A stretch of 64,000 nucleotides of DNA from Octadecabacter antarcticus 307 (GTDB taxonomy: Bacteria > Pseudomonadota > Alphaproteobacteria > Rhodobacterales > Rhodobacteraceae), in assembly GCF_000155675.2 (NCBI RefSeq), contig NC_020911.1, positions 4,268,501-4,332,500 of the forward strand, given 5' to 3'. The position numbers were made by a program, and so were the translations under genes. Below the pieces are notes generated by a model. The model was not told the DNA's origin. It saw only the letters and a list, made by a program, of their open reading frames with translations, and did not search any database. Each line of letters opens with the position of its first letter. Within the stretch, counting starts at the first letter, position 1. Below, one piece after another: positions 34,231 to 42,149 of the stretch.

Positions 34231-35037
34231 TGTCGCGGCTTAAAATGGGTCCACTGAGTTGTCGTTTATCGTGCGCTTTGGCGCGCGTGTTTGTCACTTA
34301 GCCGAAGCGTGTCAAAGCGCATGTTGGCCGTTAGGCCGACATTCTTCTGGTCTTGTTTCAGCTTTGATTATTGCTGTTTGTTACGGCTGTGTTTGAGGCG
34401 GTAACTTTCGCCGTTCGTCTCGAGGATGTGGACATGGTGGGTCAAACGATCCAGCAAAGCACCTGTGAGGCGTTCGGAACCAAAGACTTCCATCCACTCA
34501 TCGAAAGGCAAGTTTGAGGTTATGATGATGGACCCGCGTTCATAGCACTGAGATATGACCTCAAAGAGCAATTCAGCGCCAGATTTACTCAGAGGAACGA
34601 AGCCTTACTCATCAATGATCAATAGGTTCTGGCTTGTCAGCTGCTTTTGTAGTCGCTGCAATTTCCGCTCATCCTGGGCTTCAATCAAATCGTGGACCAA
34701 TGCCGCCGCTGTCGAGAAGCGCACTTTCAGCCCTCTTTGGCACGCGGCCAATCCCAGCCCCAAAGCGATGTGCGTTTTACCTGTCCCAGAAGGTCCAAGG
34801 GCGATGACGTCCTCCCTGCGATCCACGTAGTCGCAACCCGCCAGGTCCATCGTCAGGGGCTTGTTCAGACTGGGCATGATCTTGAAGTCAAAGCTATCCA
34901 AGCTCTTCGTGCTGGGGAACTTCGCGGCCTTGATCCGCCGTTCAATCATCCGGCGTTCGCAGTCGATCAATTCCATCTCACACAGCCGCGCCAGATAGTG
35001 GATGTGATCCCTCGCCCGACAGGGTATCGCGCAGCAA
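34231..35037 (-). mobile_element. IS21-family element, 5' part missing
   Basis: Remnant containing most of istB; istA is absent. The left end is probably near TGTCGCGGCTTAAAATGGG (34231). The right side stops at 35037, where the inverted repeat of an IS3 element begins; on the far side of that IS3 there is no IS21 sequence. The rest of the element was therefore deleted. Confidence 0.7.
34368..35033 (-). pseudogene. IS21 helper ATPase istB, truncated with nonsense codon
   Basis: AAA+ helper protein of an IS21 element. Walker A 'ALGPSGTGKTHIALGLG', Walker B 'NLLIIDE', sensor region 'SIIITSNLPFDEWMEVFGSE', arginine region 'LTGALLDRLTHHVHILETNG'. The codon after IIDE is TAA (at ~34605), where family members have Leu (IIDELGFVPLS), so a TTA to TAA change interrupts it; the frame then continues to the normal end. 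The first ~20 codons are lost at the IS3 junction (readable from 'ARDHIHYLARLCE'). Confidence 0.85.
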
Positions 35038-35073
35038 TGTCCCGGCTTTACCGGAGGGTGATTTATTCAATGA

Positions 35074-36021
35074 CTAGGCGAGCATATCGAGTTTGTTCAG
35101 GTTTGCATAGAACGCCTCCTCTGCTTCTGCGGGTGTGATGTATCCGATGGGGCCGAGCAGGCGGCGGTTGTTATACCAATCGACCCATTTCAGCGTTTCC
35201 CACTCAACCTCACGCATCGATTTCCATGGACCGATTTGGTTGATGACTTCGGTTTTGAAGAGGCCGATGACGCACTCGGCCAGCGCATTGTCGTAGGCAT
35301 CACCGACGGTTCCGACCGAGAGATCGATTTCGGCCTCGGCCAGGCGCTCGGTATACTTGATCGACAGGTATTGTGATCCGCGGTCCGAGTGGTGGACCAA
35401 AGCCTTGTTATCTGGTGTTTTTCTTTGCCAGATTGCTTGCTCCAACGCGTCGAGCACGAATTGGGTCTTCATTGATGTCGATGTGCGCCAGCCTACGATC
35501 CGCCTTGCAAAGACATCAATCACGAACGCGACGTAGACTGTCCCTGACCATGTGGGCACGTAAGTGAAGTCTGAAACCCACAGCTTGTTTGGCCGATCCG
35601 CCTTGAACAGGCGGTTCACCTTGTCGTCCATTGCCTGGCAGGCGATTTGCAAAGCAAATCTGCCGAGAGGGGGGCATGGCAAAGACGTGTCCGGGTTCGT
35701 GGTAATGACCTTCTTGCCACGAACGACGCCTTTGATGCCCAAGGCGCGCATCAACCGCTCCACAGTGCAGCGGGCAACATCCTCACCCTCCCGTCGCAGA
35801 ACATGCCAAATCTTTCGGGCTCCGTAGAGTTTGCAGTTGTCCGCCCAGGCCCCGTCGATCTTGACGCTCAGAGCGGCATCAGACTTGGCACGAGCTGACG
35901 CCCGCTCAGGATCACGCGCGATGGCGCGCCGGTCATAATAAGTGGAAGGGGCAAACTGCAGCGCCCTGCAGATTGGCTCGACCCCAAGTGTCTCTCGGCT
36001 TTCCGCAATGAAATCCATCAT
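35074..36021 (-). CDS. IS3 transposase orfB carrying an in-frame palindromic insert
   Basis: 315 residues, frame intact. N-terminal HTH_21-type region ('YGARKIWHVLRREGEDVARC', 'TVERLMRALGIKGVVRGKKV'), then the DDE core: 'WVSDFTYVPTWSGTVYVAFV' (first Asp), 'ALVHHSDRGSQYLSIKYTER' (second Asp), 'DAYDNALAECVIGLFKTEVI' (Glu). A 13-residue stretch, PLGRFALQIACQA, between 'SLPCP' and 'MDDKVNRLF' is encoded by a ~39-bp palindromic insert (35632-35670) and is absent from the family pattern. It sits in the linker before the catalytic core, where it could be tolerated. All catalytic residues are present. Confidence 0.9.
   Translation of the reverse strand: MMDFIAESRETLGVEPICRALQFAPSTYYDRRAIARDPERASARAKSDAALSVKIDGAWADNCKLYGARKIWHVLRREGEDVARCTVERLMRALGIKGVVRGKKVITTNPDTSLPCPPLGRFALQIACQAMDDKVNRLFKADRPNKLWVSDFTYVPTWSGTVYVAFVIDVFARRIVGWRTSTSMKTQFVLDALEQAIWQRKTPDNKALVHHSDRGSQYLSIKYTERLAEAEIDLSVGTVGDAYDNALAECVIGLFKTEVINQIGPWKSMREVEWETLKWVDWYNNRRLLGPIGYITPAEAEEAFYANLNKLDMLA
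35632..35670 (+). repeat. Palindromic insert element, copy C
   Basis: 39 bp, read on the plus strand: TGCCTGGCAG, GC, stem GATTTGC, loop AAA, stem GCAAATC, TGCC, GAGAGG. It lies in frame in a minus-strand transposase gene. Its GGCA and TGCC can add an outer stem. It shares TGCCyGGCAG and GAGAGG ends with copies A and B. Confidence 0.85.
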
Positions 36022-36359
36022 TTGCGAAACGGGCGGTCGAGCTCCGCCTGTGCAAAATACGCCGACGCCTTACGCAAAATCTCATTGGCTTGACGCAGTT
36101 CGCGGTTCTCACGCTCAAGTTCCTTGATCCGCGCCTTCTCAGCGCTGGTAGGCTCTGGCCGTTCGCCGCCATCGCGCTGGACCTGACGGGCCCAAACGCG
36201 AAGGCTGTCCGGCGAACAACCCAATTTACCCGCGATCGCCGTCAGCGCCGCAGCTTCGCTCTGATATTCATCGCGGTGTTCCATAAGCAGCCGAACCGCA
36301 CGCTCGCGGAACTCAGGTGAATACGGCTTCGAGGTCTTCTTCTTTTGTGTCTGTTCCAT
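36018..36359 (-). CDS. IS3 transposase orfA
   Basis: 113 residues: helix-turn-helix 'FRERAVRLLMEHRDEYQSEA' with 'IAGKLGCSPDSLRVWARQVQ', then a leucine-zipper region 'RIKELERENRELRQANEILR' and the usual end 'KASAYFAQAELDRP'. The start ATG 36359 (MEQTQKKKTSKPYSPEFR) is preferred to the ATG nine bases upstream. The end overlaps orfB by four bases, the usual arrangement for frameshift expression of OrfAB. Confidence 0.9.
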   Translation of the reverse strand: MEQTQKKKTSKPYSPEFRERAVRLLMEHRDEYQSEAAALTAIAGKLGCSPDSLRVWARQVQRDGGERPEPTSAEKARIKELERENRELRQANEILRKASAYFAQAELDRPFRK

Positions 36360-36408
36360 AACGGGCAATTCTCCGAGAGTTTTGCCCTCCGGTAAAGCCG
36401 GGCCGGTT

Positions 36409-36540
36409 CAATCTGGTCCTCAGTGAGTATGCGATCTTTGATCCTTCGTAATATTTCCGAAGTTCGCTTGGTACCCTACGCTCGAAGTAATAAATCCCAT
36501 CCTTCGTAAAAGAAAAGGGAACCGATTTGTCATACGCCAT
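36409..36540 (-). pseudogene. Tyrosine recombinase (integrase), N-terminal stub
   Basis: Only ~44 residues remain: 'SVPFSFTKDGIYYFERRVPS' and 'ELRKYYEGSKIAYSLRTR', which match the N-terminal domain (DUF6538 type) of phage-like tyrosine recombinases in roseobacters. The sequence then runs into the IS3 end. The stub starts 62 bp from the 3' end of a tRNA-Arg gene and reads away from it, the classical position of an integrase beside its attachment site. Confidence 0.7.
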
Positions 36541-36601
36541 GTCCTACACCCATTGAGTCTCTTCAAGAAACCGATGGTATTCAATGGGTTAAATTCGGAA
36601 G

Positions 36602-36678
36602 TGGTGCACCCGAGAGGATTCGAACCTCTGACCCCCTGATTCGTAGTCAGGTACTCTATCCAGCTGAGCTACGGGTGC
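36602..36678 (-). tRNA. tRNA-Arg (ACG)
   Basis: A 77-nt cloverleaf with encoded CCA: acceptor GCACCCG/CGGGTGC, D-arm AGCTCAGCTGGATAGAGTA, anticodon stem CCTGA/TCAGG with loop CTACGAA (anticodon ACG), T-arm AGAGG-TTCGAAT-CCTCT. It is next to an integrase stub, so its 3' end probably served as attachment site of a lost integrative element. Confidence 0.95.
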
Positions 36679-36725
36679 ATCACGGGCGATCTAGCGATCC
36701 TGTCGAGCCTTTGCAAGTGACAAAT

Positions 36726-38126
36726 CTAAACGATCGTGGGCGAAAGGGTCAGGTCGGATTTCGGCAAGCTGATCACAAAGCGCGTGCCCGTCTCATCCGT
36801 GCGCTCAAGATCGAGCCTGCCACCGTGCCCGCGCACCAGTTCTGCAGCAATTGCCAATCCCAAGCCGGATCCACCACGGGTTGTGCCGCCTTGAAAGGCC
36901 TTAAATAAATGCTCTTGCGCAGTCTTGGGCAGGCCTGGGCCAGTATCAGTGACCGCGATCTGCCAACAGCTGTCATTCTCTGATCCGACGACGCATATCT
37001 CACCTGATTTACCACTCGCTATAATTGCTTGGCGGGCATTGCGCACAAGGTTGCCGATGACACGATAAAGCTGCTCCGTGTCGGCGCGCACGTTCATACC
37101 CATCGGAATGTCTTCGGAAAACGACATATCGTGATCCCCGACAGCCAGCCGTTCGCCCGCGATCACATCATCCACGGTTTCTGCCAGCGATACCCGCGTC
37201 AGTCGCGGAGCGGGTTCTTCTGCGCGTCCAAAGGTCAGCGTGCTTTCGCACAGGTTCACCGCGCGGGTGATTGAATTCACCAGCTTCGGGGCCAGCCTGC
37301 GCACCGTCGGATCATTGGATGCGTCAATGCGGTCAGTGAATAGCACAGCTGACGTAAGGATATTGCGCAGATCGTGGCTGATTTTGCTGACGGCACCACC
37401 CAATTGCGCGAGCCGTTCTTTCTGTTTTAGCGCGCCTGTCAGTTGGGTTTGCAAGCTCGCAAGGGCTTCTTCCGCCTCGCGCAGTTCAGTGACGCCAGCG
37501 TTCGGCATAATAATCAGCCGCGCGTCTTCAGGGGCTTTGGCGTAGGCCTGCATGTGATCGATGACGCCCTTGATGGGCTTCACGATAAAGCGGCGGACGG
37601 CCAAAAATAGCAGTCCGGCAGTCACAATTGAAATCACCGCCGATAGGATGAGGATGCGGATGCCATAGTCTATCAGCGCCACCCGTAACGGTGACGATGG
37701 CAAAGTAATTTCTATTAGCATGCCACCGTCTTGCACCGGATTGCCAATCACGCGGAACACCCGCTCTTCCGTGTCCCAGAGCCCGATCAGCGCATCACGG
37801 ATCAGCATCCATGCAGGCGGATCGCGCATATCGAATGTCTTATGGATCGGCGCCGGGATCGGTGATGACAGGATCAACTGGCGGACCTCGTCGCGGCGCA
37901 GCACCACATTGAAGACGCCTGCGTTCTCAAGCAGTTCAGCCTCAAGCTCGGGCATGATCATATCATCAGCCAGCAGGGTCAGCGACGCAATCTGCGCCCG
38001 TTCCAACCGGTTAAGAAAATAATTTTCTCTAAACCGCGCAACGGACGGCACAAAGATCAACAGCTCAGCAATCAGCACGAACACCGTCGTGAGGATCAAA
38101 AATCGCCCTGAAAGGGAATTGAGCAT
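36726..38126 (-). CDS. Sensor histidine kinase
   Basis: 466 residues. Membrane segment 1 at ~10-28, a periplasmic sensor region (~30-155), membrane segment 2 at ~160-180 ('ILILSAVISIVTAGLLFLAV'), a HAMP linker, then HisKA with the phosphorylated His in 'AVSKISHDLRNILTSAVLFT' and HATPase: N box 'GNLVRNARQAIIA', G1 'VTDTGPGLPKTA', G2 'GGTTRGGSGLGLAIAAELVR'. The response regulator is not encoded next to it. It lies 26 bp from the flavoprotein gene on the same strand and could be the last gene of that transcript. The signal is unknown. Confidence 0.9.
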   Translation of the reverse strand: MLNSLSGRFLILTTVFVLIAELLIFVPSVARFRENYFLNRLERAQIASLTLLADDMIMPELEAELLENAGVFNVVLRRDEVRQLILSSPIPAPIHKTFDMRDPPAWMLIRDALIGLWDTEERVFRVIGNPVQDGGMLIEITLPSSPLRVALIDYGIRILILSAVISIVTAGLLFLAVRRFIVKPIKGVIDHMQAYAKAPEDARLIIMPNAGVTELREAEEALASLQTQLTGALKQKERLAQLGGAVSKISHDLRNILTSAVLFTDRIDASNDPTVRRLAPKLVNSITRAVNLCESTLTFGRAEEPAPRLTRVSLAETVDDVIAGERLAVGDHDMSFSEDIPMGMNVRADTEQLYRVIGNLVRNARQAIIASGKSGEICVVGSENDSCWQIAVTDTGPGLPKTAQEHLFKAFQGGTTRGGSGLGLAIAAELVRGHGGRLDLERTDETGTRFVISLPKSDLTLSPTIV

Positions 38127-38151
38127 TCTGCCGTCCGTTTCTGTTCAGATC

Positions 38152-39579
38152 TTATGGCAGCCAGCGCTGCACCAAACCTACCACACGTTTGATCATAGGG
38201 CTTTCAAACAACCTAGGGGTAAAATAGGCCCCCGCAGCGCGCTTGTTAATCTCAGATACGGTGGGATAGGGCAAAACAGTTTCAGCAATTGCTGACATTT
38301 TCATCTTATTGGCAATTGCCATAGCCCACATGCCAATCAATTCGCCCGCCATAGCGCCCACAATTGATGCGCCAATTGGCTTACCTTTGACGACCATCAC
38401 TTTGATCAGGCCCGTTGTTTTGCCCTCAGCGATGGCGCGGTCGTTTTCATGGTAGGGGAACCGCACAACTTCGACGTTGCCCCCAAATTTTTCTTTTGCT
38501 TGGGCTTCGGTCAATCCGACTTGTGCCAGTTCGGGGTCCGTATAGGTCGCCCACGGAATATGGTCTGTGCGCTGCTTGCTTGGCAAGCCGAACAACATCG
38601 ACCGAATCACAACGCCCGCGTGATAACCAGCAACGTGGGTGAATTGCAGCCCACCCGCCGCGTCGCCAACGGCATAAACTTTCTTATTGCTGACGGACCG
38701 TAGGTCGGCCCCGACTTCGACACCGCCACGGCCCCATTTTACGTCCGCCCTATCCAGATCAAGATTTTCGACATTAACTTTGCGACCCACGGCCATCAAC
38801 AGGTGCGATCCGGTGAAATCGCCCTTTGGGGTGTGCACAGTCACTTTGCCTTTGGCGCCTTTGGAGCCGCTGATTTTGGTGGCCTGCGCTTCTTCGATGA
38901 TTTCGACACCTTCCGCGCGCAGTTTATCCAGCACAATTGCAGCCATTTCCGGGTCATCCTTGCCCATCGCCTTGGCGCCCTCAATGACTGTCACTTTGGA
39001 CCCAAGCCGCAAATGCGCCTGCGCCATTTCCATGCCGATGGGTCCGCCACCAACGATGATCAAATGCTTGGGCCGGTCACGCAGATCAAAGATGTTTTCA
39101 TTGGTGTAAACATCAACATCTTCCAAGCCCAGAATTGGTGGTACGAACGGACCAGACCCCGTGGCGACGATAAAACGCCGCGCTTGGATGATTGTGTCAC
39201 CTGCTTGAACTTCGGTTTGACTGATAAACTTGCCAAATTCTCGGATCACGTTGACGCCGAAACCCTCAAACCGTTCTTGGCTGTCCACGGGTTCAATTGT
39301 TTCAATTACTTTACGCACGTGGTCCTTGGCGGCAGCAAAATCCACGTCGGCCTTCACAGCTTTCACGCCCAGATCGCCAGTGTGGCTCATCGCATAGGCC
39401 AGCTTGCCAGCTGCGATCAGCGCCTTGGACGGCACACAGCCATAGTTCAGGCAATCACCACCCATTTTGTGACCCTCAAGCAGCACCACTGATGCCCCCA
39501 TCTGGGACGCCCCCGCCGCGATCGACAATCCACCGGAACCAGCACCAATAATACAAACGTCAGTTTTGATACGCTCCAT
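38152..39579 (-). CDS. FAD-dependent pyridine nucleotide-disulfide oxidoreductase
   Basis: 475 residues, class I flavoprotein related to dihydrolipoamide dehydrogenase and mercuric reductase. FAD-binding start 'DVCIIGAGSGGLSIAAGASQ', redox-active disulfide 'MGGDCLNYGCVPSKALIAAG', NAD(P)-binding 'HLIIVGGGPIGMEMAQAHLR', second FAD motif 'KVYAVGDAAGGLQFTHVAGY', and the dimerisation domain with the late 'AETVLPYPTVSEINKRAA' region holding a His-replacing segment. The terminal Cys pair or HMA domain of MerA is absent. It starts two bases after the stop of the TVP38 gene, an arrangement often seen in roseobacters. The substrate is uncertain. Confidence 0.88.
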   Translation of the reverse strand: MERIKTDVCIIGAGSGGLSIAAGASQMGASVVLLEGHKMGGDCLNYGCVPSKALIAAGKLAYAMSHTGDLGVKAVKADVDFAAAKDHVRKVIETIEPVDSQERFEGFGVNVIREFGKFISQTEVQAGDTIIQARRFIVATGSGPFVPPILGLEDVDVYTNENIFDLRDRPKHLIIVGGGPIGMEMAQAHLRLGSKVTVIEGAKAMGKDDPEMAAIVLDKLRAEGVEIIEEAQATKISGSKGAKGKVTVHTPKGDFTGSHLLMAVGRKVNVENLDLDRADVKWGRGGVEVGADLRSVSNKKVYAVGDAAGGLQFTHVAGYHAGVVIRSMLFGLPSKQRTDHIPWATYTDPELAQVGLTEAQAKEKFGGNVEVVRFPYHENDRAIAEGKTTGLIKVMVVKGKPIGASIVGAMAGELIGMWAMAIANKMKMSAIAETVLPYPTVSEINKRAAGAYFTPRLFESPMIKRVVGLVQRWLP

Positions 39580-39581
39580 GA

Positions 39582-40343
39582 TTATAGGCCCTTCTTACCG
39601 CGCACGGCCTTGATGATAATGGGAAGAACGGCCAGCACACTTAGGCCAAGGATCGGCAACAGGATGTGGGGTTCAAATATAACTCCAAGGTTTGGGGTCT
39701 CACCATTGGCAAATACTTCGCCAAGCCCAGCGCCAACAGACGTGTAAACAACTGCTCCGGGGATGATGCCAAAGAAGGTAGAAATTACAAAGCGACGCAA
39801 TGGCACTTCGAGGAACGCAGGGATCAAATTGGCGAGGAAGAAGGGCACCGCTGGCACCAGACGGATCAGAAACAACATCGACCATTGGTTTTCGTCGATC
39901 CCGTCTTTGATCTTCTTGACGATGCCTTCGGACCCTTCAAGCTTCGCGCCCAGCTGTTTGCCAAACCCCCATCGCGCGGCCATGAAAATGCCCGTTGCGC
40001 CCATCGTGGCCGCGATCACGTTGAACAAAAACCCTGGGAACGTCGCGAACAGGAAGCCGCCCGCCAACGTCATGATCGTCGCCCCCGGCAGACTGAACGC
40101 CACCACCACAGTATAAATGGCGATGAACACCAACACGGTCAGCAGGTAATTCGCATCGCGAAACGCAATCAGGCTTTCGCGGTTTTCCGCCAACCCGTCG
40201 AACGTTAGGTAATCACGCAAGAAATATGCACCTAACACTGCAACCACACCGATCACGATGATCGGCAAACGTTTCATCAGGGCGCTGGATTGGGTGGCAT
40301 CAGTTTCAGCGGTGGGTCCGGGGGCGTCAGTCATTTTTGTCAC
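39582..40343 (-). CDS. TVP38/TMEM64-family membrane protein
   Basis: 253 residues with about six membrane segments. The SNARE-associated (VTT/DedA-like) core reads 'AFSLPGATIMTLAGGFLFAT', 'FPGFLFNVIAATMGATGIFM', 'FLIRLVPAVPFFLANLIPAF' and 'FFGIIPGAVVYTSVGAGLGE', where the Arg-Leu-x-Pro and Gly-Pro/Ala loops are family hallmarks. Relatives are lipid scramblase-like or transport proteins. It is co-transcribed with the flavoprotein behind it. The N-terminal ~25 residues are cytoplasmic and polar. Confidence 0.88.
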   Translation of the reverse strand: MTKMTDAPGPTAETDATQSSALMKRLPIIVIGVVAVLGAYFLRDYLTFDGLAENRESLIAFRDANYLLTVLVFIAIYTVVVAFSLPGATIMTLAGGFLFATFPGFLFNVIAATMGATGIFMAARWGFGKQLGAKLEGSEGIVKKIKDGIDENQWSMLFLIRLVPAVPFFLANLIPAFLEVPLRRFVISTFFGIIPGAVVYTSVGAGLGEVFANGETPNLGVIFEPHILLPILGLSVLAVLPIIIKAVRGKKGL

Positions 40344-40638
40344 GTCTCTTGTTGCAAAGGGTGTATCGAATTACACCTTAGATGGACGAGCGCGCGCAGA
40401 CTGCATACCCCTATCACGGCGCGTTGATGCAGGGTGTTCATTTGACTGGGTTTTGTTGCAATTGTCGTGAAGACTGTAACATTTCGCTTGCGCGCTTCGT
40501 GCATTGTTGCAGACTTTCGCAGCTTCGCGCGTTGACACACGCCCCGCGCCCCCCTACAGAACGGGCTTCGATATACGACGATAAATTCTTGAGGCTCGAA
40601 TCCTAATTTGGGGTTCGCCCAAATACCGGAGAGACGCA

Positions 40639-40773
40639 ATGAAGCGTACATTTCAGCCTTCCAACCGCGTTCGTAAGAATCGTCACGGTTTTCGCGCACG
40701 TATGGCCACCAAAGCTGGCCGTAATATCCTCAATGCACGTCGTGCAAAGGGTCGCAAGGAACTGAGCGCTTAA
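40639..40773 (+). CDS. rpmH: 50S ribosomal protein L34
   Basis: 44 residues: '[20 protein letters not shown]', '[20 protein letters not shown]', ending in ELSA. A full-length, highly basic L34 of the standard length. ATG 40639 has CCGGAGAGACGCA upstream. It is followed by rnpA after 44 bp, the classical rpmH-rnpA pair. Confidence 0.97.
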   Translation: MKRTFQPSNRVRKNRHGFRARMATKAGRNILNARRAKGRKELSA

Positions 40774-40817
40774 TTGCGCTTGGCGATGTCGCGCCAAAGG
40801 TGCGCGACAGATCTGAT

Positions 40818-41219
40818 ATGACGTCGCCTGAGGAAACTTTAGAAACCGCCGAGGTATCGCCCACGGCGGTTTTATCTGGCGTTTCTGCATGTATTGTTGT
40901 GATGAAGACCCGCGCAAATTTTGTTGCTGCGTCCAAGGCCCGTTATCAGACCGCCGCAAGCCTAACTGTGCAGATGCGGGATCGTCGTGATGGCGACAAC
41001 GCGGTGCGCGTGGGCTTTACCTGTTCCAAAAAAGTCGGAAATGCCGTTGCGCGAAACCGTGCTAAACGCCGCCTGCGCGAAATTGCGCGCCTTGATTTGC
41101 CTACGCTGGCTAAGGCCGGCCACGATTACGTGCTGATTGGCAAAAAGGATGTAACCGAAAATCGCGACTTCGAAGCGCTGCGTGCTGATTTCGCCAAAGC
41201 GCTTGGCAAGCTCGTATGA
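40818..41219 (+). CDS. rnpA: Ribonuclease P protein component
   Basis: 133 residues. The RNR motif that contacts RNase P RNA is clear: 'VRVGFTCSKKVGNAVARNRA' followed by 'KRRLREIARL', and the C-terminal 'AGHDYVLIGKKDVTENRDFE'. It matures the 5' ends of tRNAs. ATG 40818 is chosen over a GTG at 40800. The N-terminal ~30 residues are acidic and variable, as in related species. Overlaps yidD by four bases. Confidence 0.93.
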   Translation: MTSPEETLETAEVSPTAVLSGVSACIVVMKTRANFVAASKARYQTAASLTVQMRDRRDGDNAVRVGFTCSKKVGNAVARNRAKRRLREIARLDLPTLAKAGHDYVLIGKKDVTENRDFEALRADFAKALGKLV

Positions 41220-41449
41220 GTCGCCGCATGTCGCCTTTGGCCCTCATCGCATCACTGCCAATCCGATTCTATCGTCTGGTTTTTTCGCCTTGGGTCGGCC
41301 ACGGCTGTCGTTTCCACCCGACGTGTAGCGCCTACGCGATGGAGGCCCTGCGAAAGCACGGTGGCATCAAGGGAACCGCGCTGACAATCCGCCGTGTGAT
41401 CAGATGCAATCCATGGGGCGGGTCCGGCGTCGACAACGTACCGGACTAA
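41216..41449 (+). CDS. yidD: Membrane protein insertion efficiency factor YidD
   Basis: 77 residues with the family core 'RLVFSPWVGHGCRFHPTCSA', 'YAMEALRKHGGIKG' and 'RRVIRCNPWGGSGVD', including the conserved Cys residues. An inner-membrane-associated amphipathic protein that assists YidC. Its ATG overlaps the rnpA stop (ATGA). In many bacteria yidC follows directly; here yidC is 3.3 kb downstream behind other genes. Confidence 0.95.
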   Translation: MSRRMSPLALIASLPIRFYRLVFSPWVGHGCRFHPTCSAYAMEALRKHGGIKGTALTIRRVIRCNPWGGSGVDNVPD

Positions 41450-41488
41450 ACGACTTCGAATCAGGAGTCTTAGGCGATAGGCAGGCTG

Positions 41489-42037
41489 CTATTGCTTCTC
41501 GAATGAAATCACGACTTGCCCGATGTTGAACCCAAACCGTTTCACATAGGCAATGTTCAGCAAACGGTCATGTGTCTGCTGCCACATCCAATCATCGAAC
41601 GTCACGCGCAATGTCTCTGTTGGGCCGCCAGCGACGGGCACAGTCGGATCGATCTGATATTGCCAGTTCAAACGATCACCTTGCTCTTGTCCGACTGCTT
41701 TGCCAATCACCCCCGGCGCAGTCCCCTCCCATGTCTGATCCGAAGTTACGGAACCAGTCTTGACCAATGTACAGATGCGCTGTTCGACTGATCCGTCTTC
41801 GTAGACAAAATCTTCAACCAGTCGCAGGCGCTCTCCGTCCCAATCGCCGCCAATGGTCACAACGAAGGATCTCCGGACTGTTCCCAGAACGTCCTGAAAT
41901 TGACCGTCGGCCAAGAGATCTCCGTCAAAAAACGATTCAAGATCGAATTGGACGTCCGAAAGGCTGGCGTCATTAAATGATGGCTTTCCGGTGCAGGCGG
42001 CAAACGTGGCGAAGGCGGCTAGGGTAATATGTTTCAT
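41489..42037 (-). CDS. DUF3833 lipoprotein
   Basis: 182 residues. A lipoprotein signal 'MKHITLAAFATFAAC' with lipobox Cys at ~15, then the DUF3833 core: 'FDLESFFDGDLLADGQFQDV', 'RSFVVTIGGDWDGERLRLVE', 'DFVYEDGSVEQRI', 'TLRVTFDDWMWQQTHDRLLN' and the terminal 'GFNIGQVVISFEK'. Probably a lipocalin-like outer-membrane or periplasmic lipoprotein of unknown function. The start is set at 42037 because the signal peptide begins there; the longer open frame overlaps the start of the ttcA relic. Confidence 0.82.
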   Translation of the reverse strand: MKHITLAAFATFAACTGKPSFNDASLSDVQFDLESFFDGDLLADGQFQDVLGTVRRSFVVTIGGDWDGERLRLVEDFVYEDGSVEQRICTLVKTGSVTSDQTWEGTAPGVIGKAVGQEQGDRLNWQYQIDPTVPVAGGPTETLRVTFDDWMWQQTHDRLLNIAYVKRFGFNIGQVVISFEKQ

Positions 42038-42149
42038 GGCTTTGTAGGCAGCCCCCGCGCTGACGGATGACCGGAACGTCGCCGTACATATTTCAAGTGG
42101 CCTATTTCGTCCCCTTGTTCGACCCAATGCCTCGCTGTATTCCAACGTC

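Larger units (their letters stand above)
35038..36404 (-). mobile_element. IS3-family element, apparently complete
   Basis: Inverted repeats: left TGTCCCGGCTTTACCGGAGG (35038), right (reverse complement) CCCGGCTTTACCGGAGGGCA ending near 36404. Both orfs are open. It lies between an IS21 remnant and an integrase stub with no target repeat visible, which points to deletion of flanking DNA. Confidence 0.85.
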
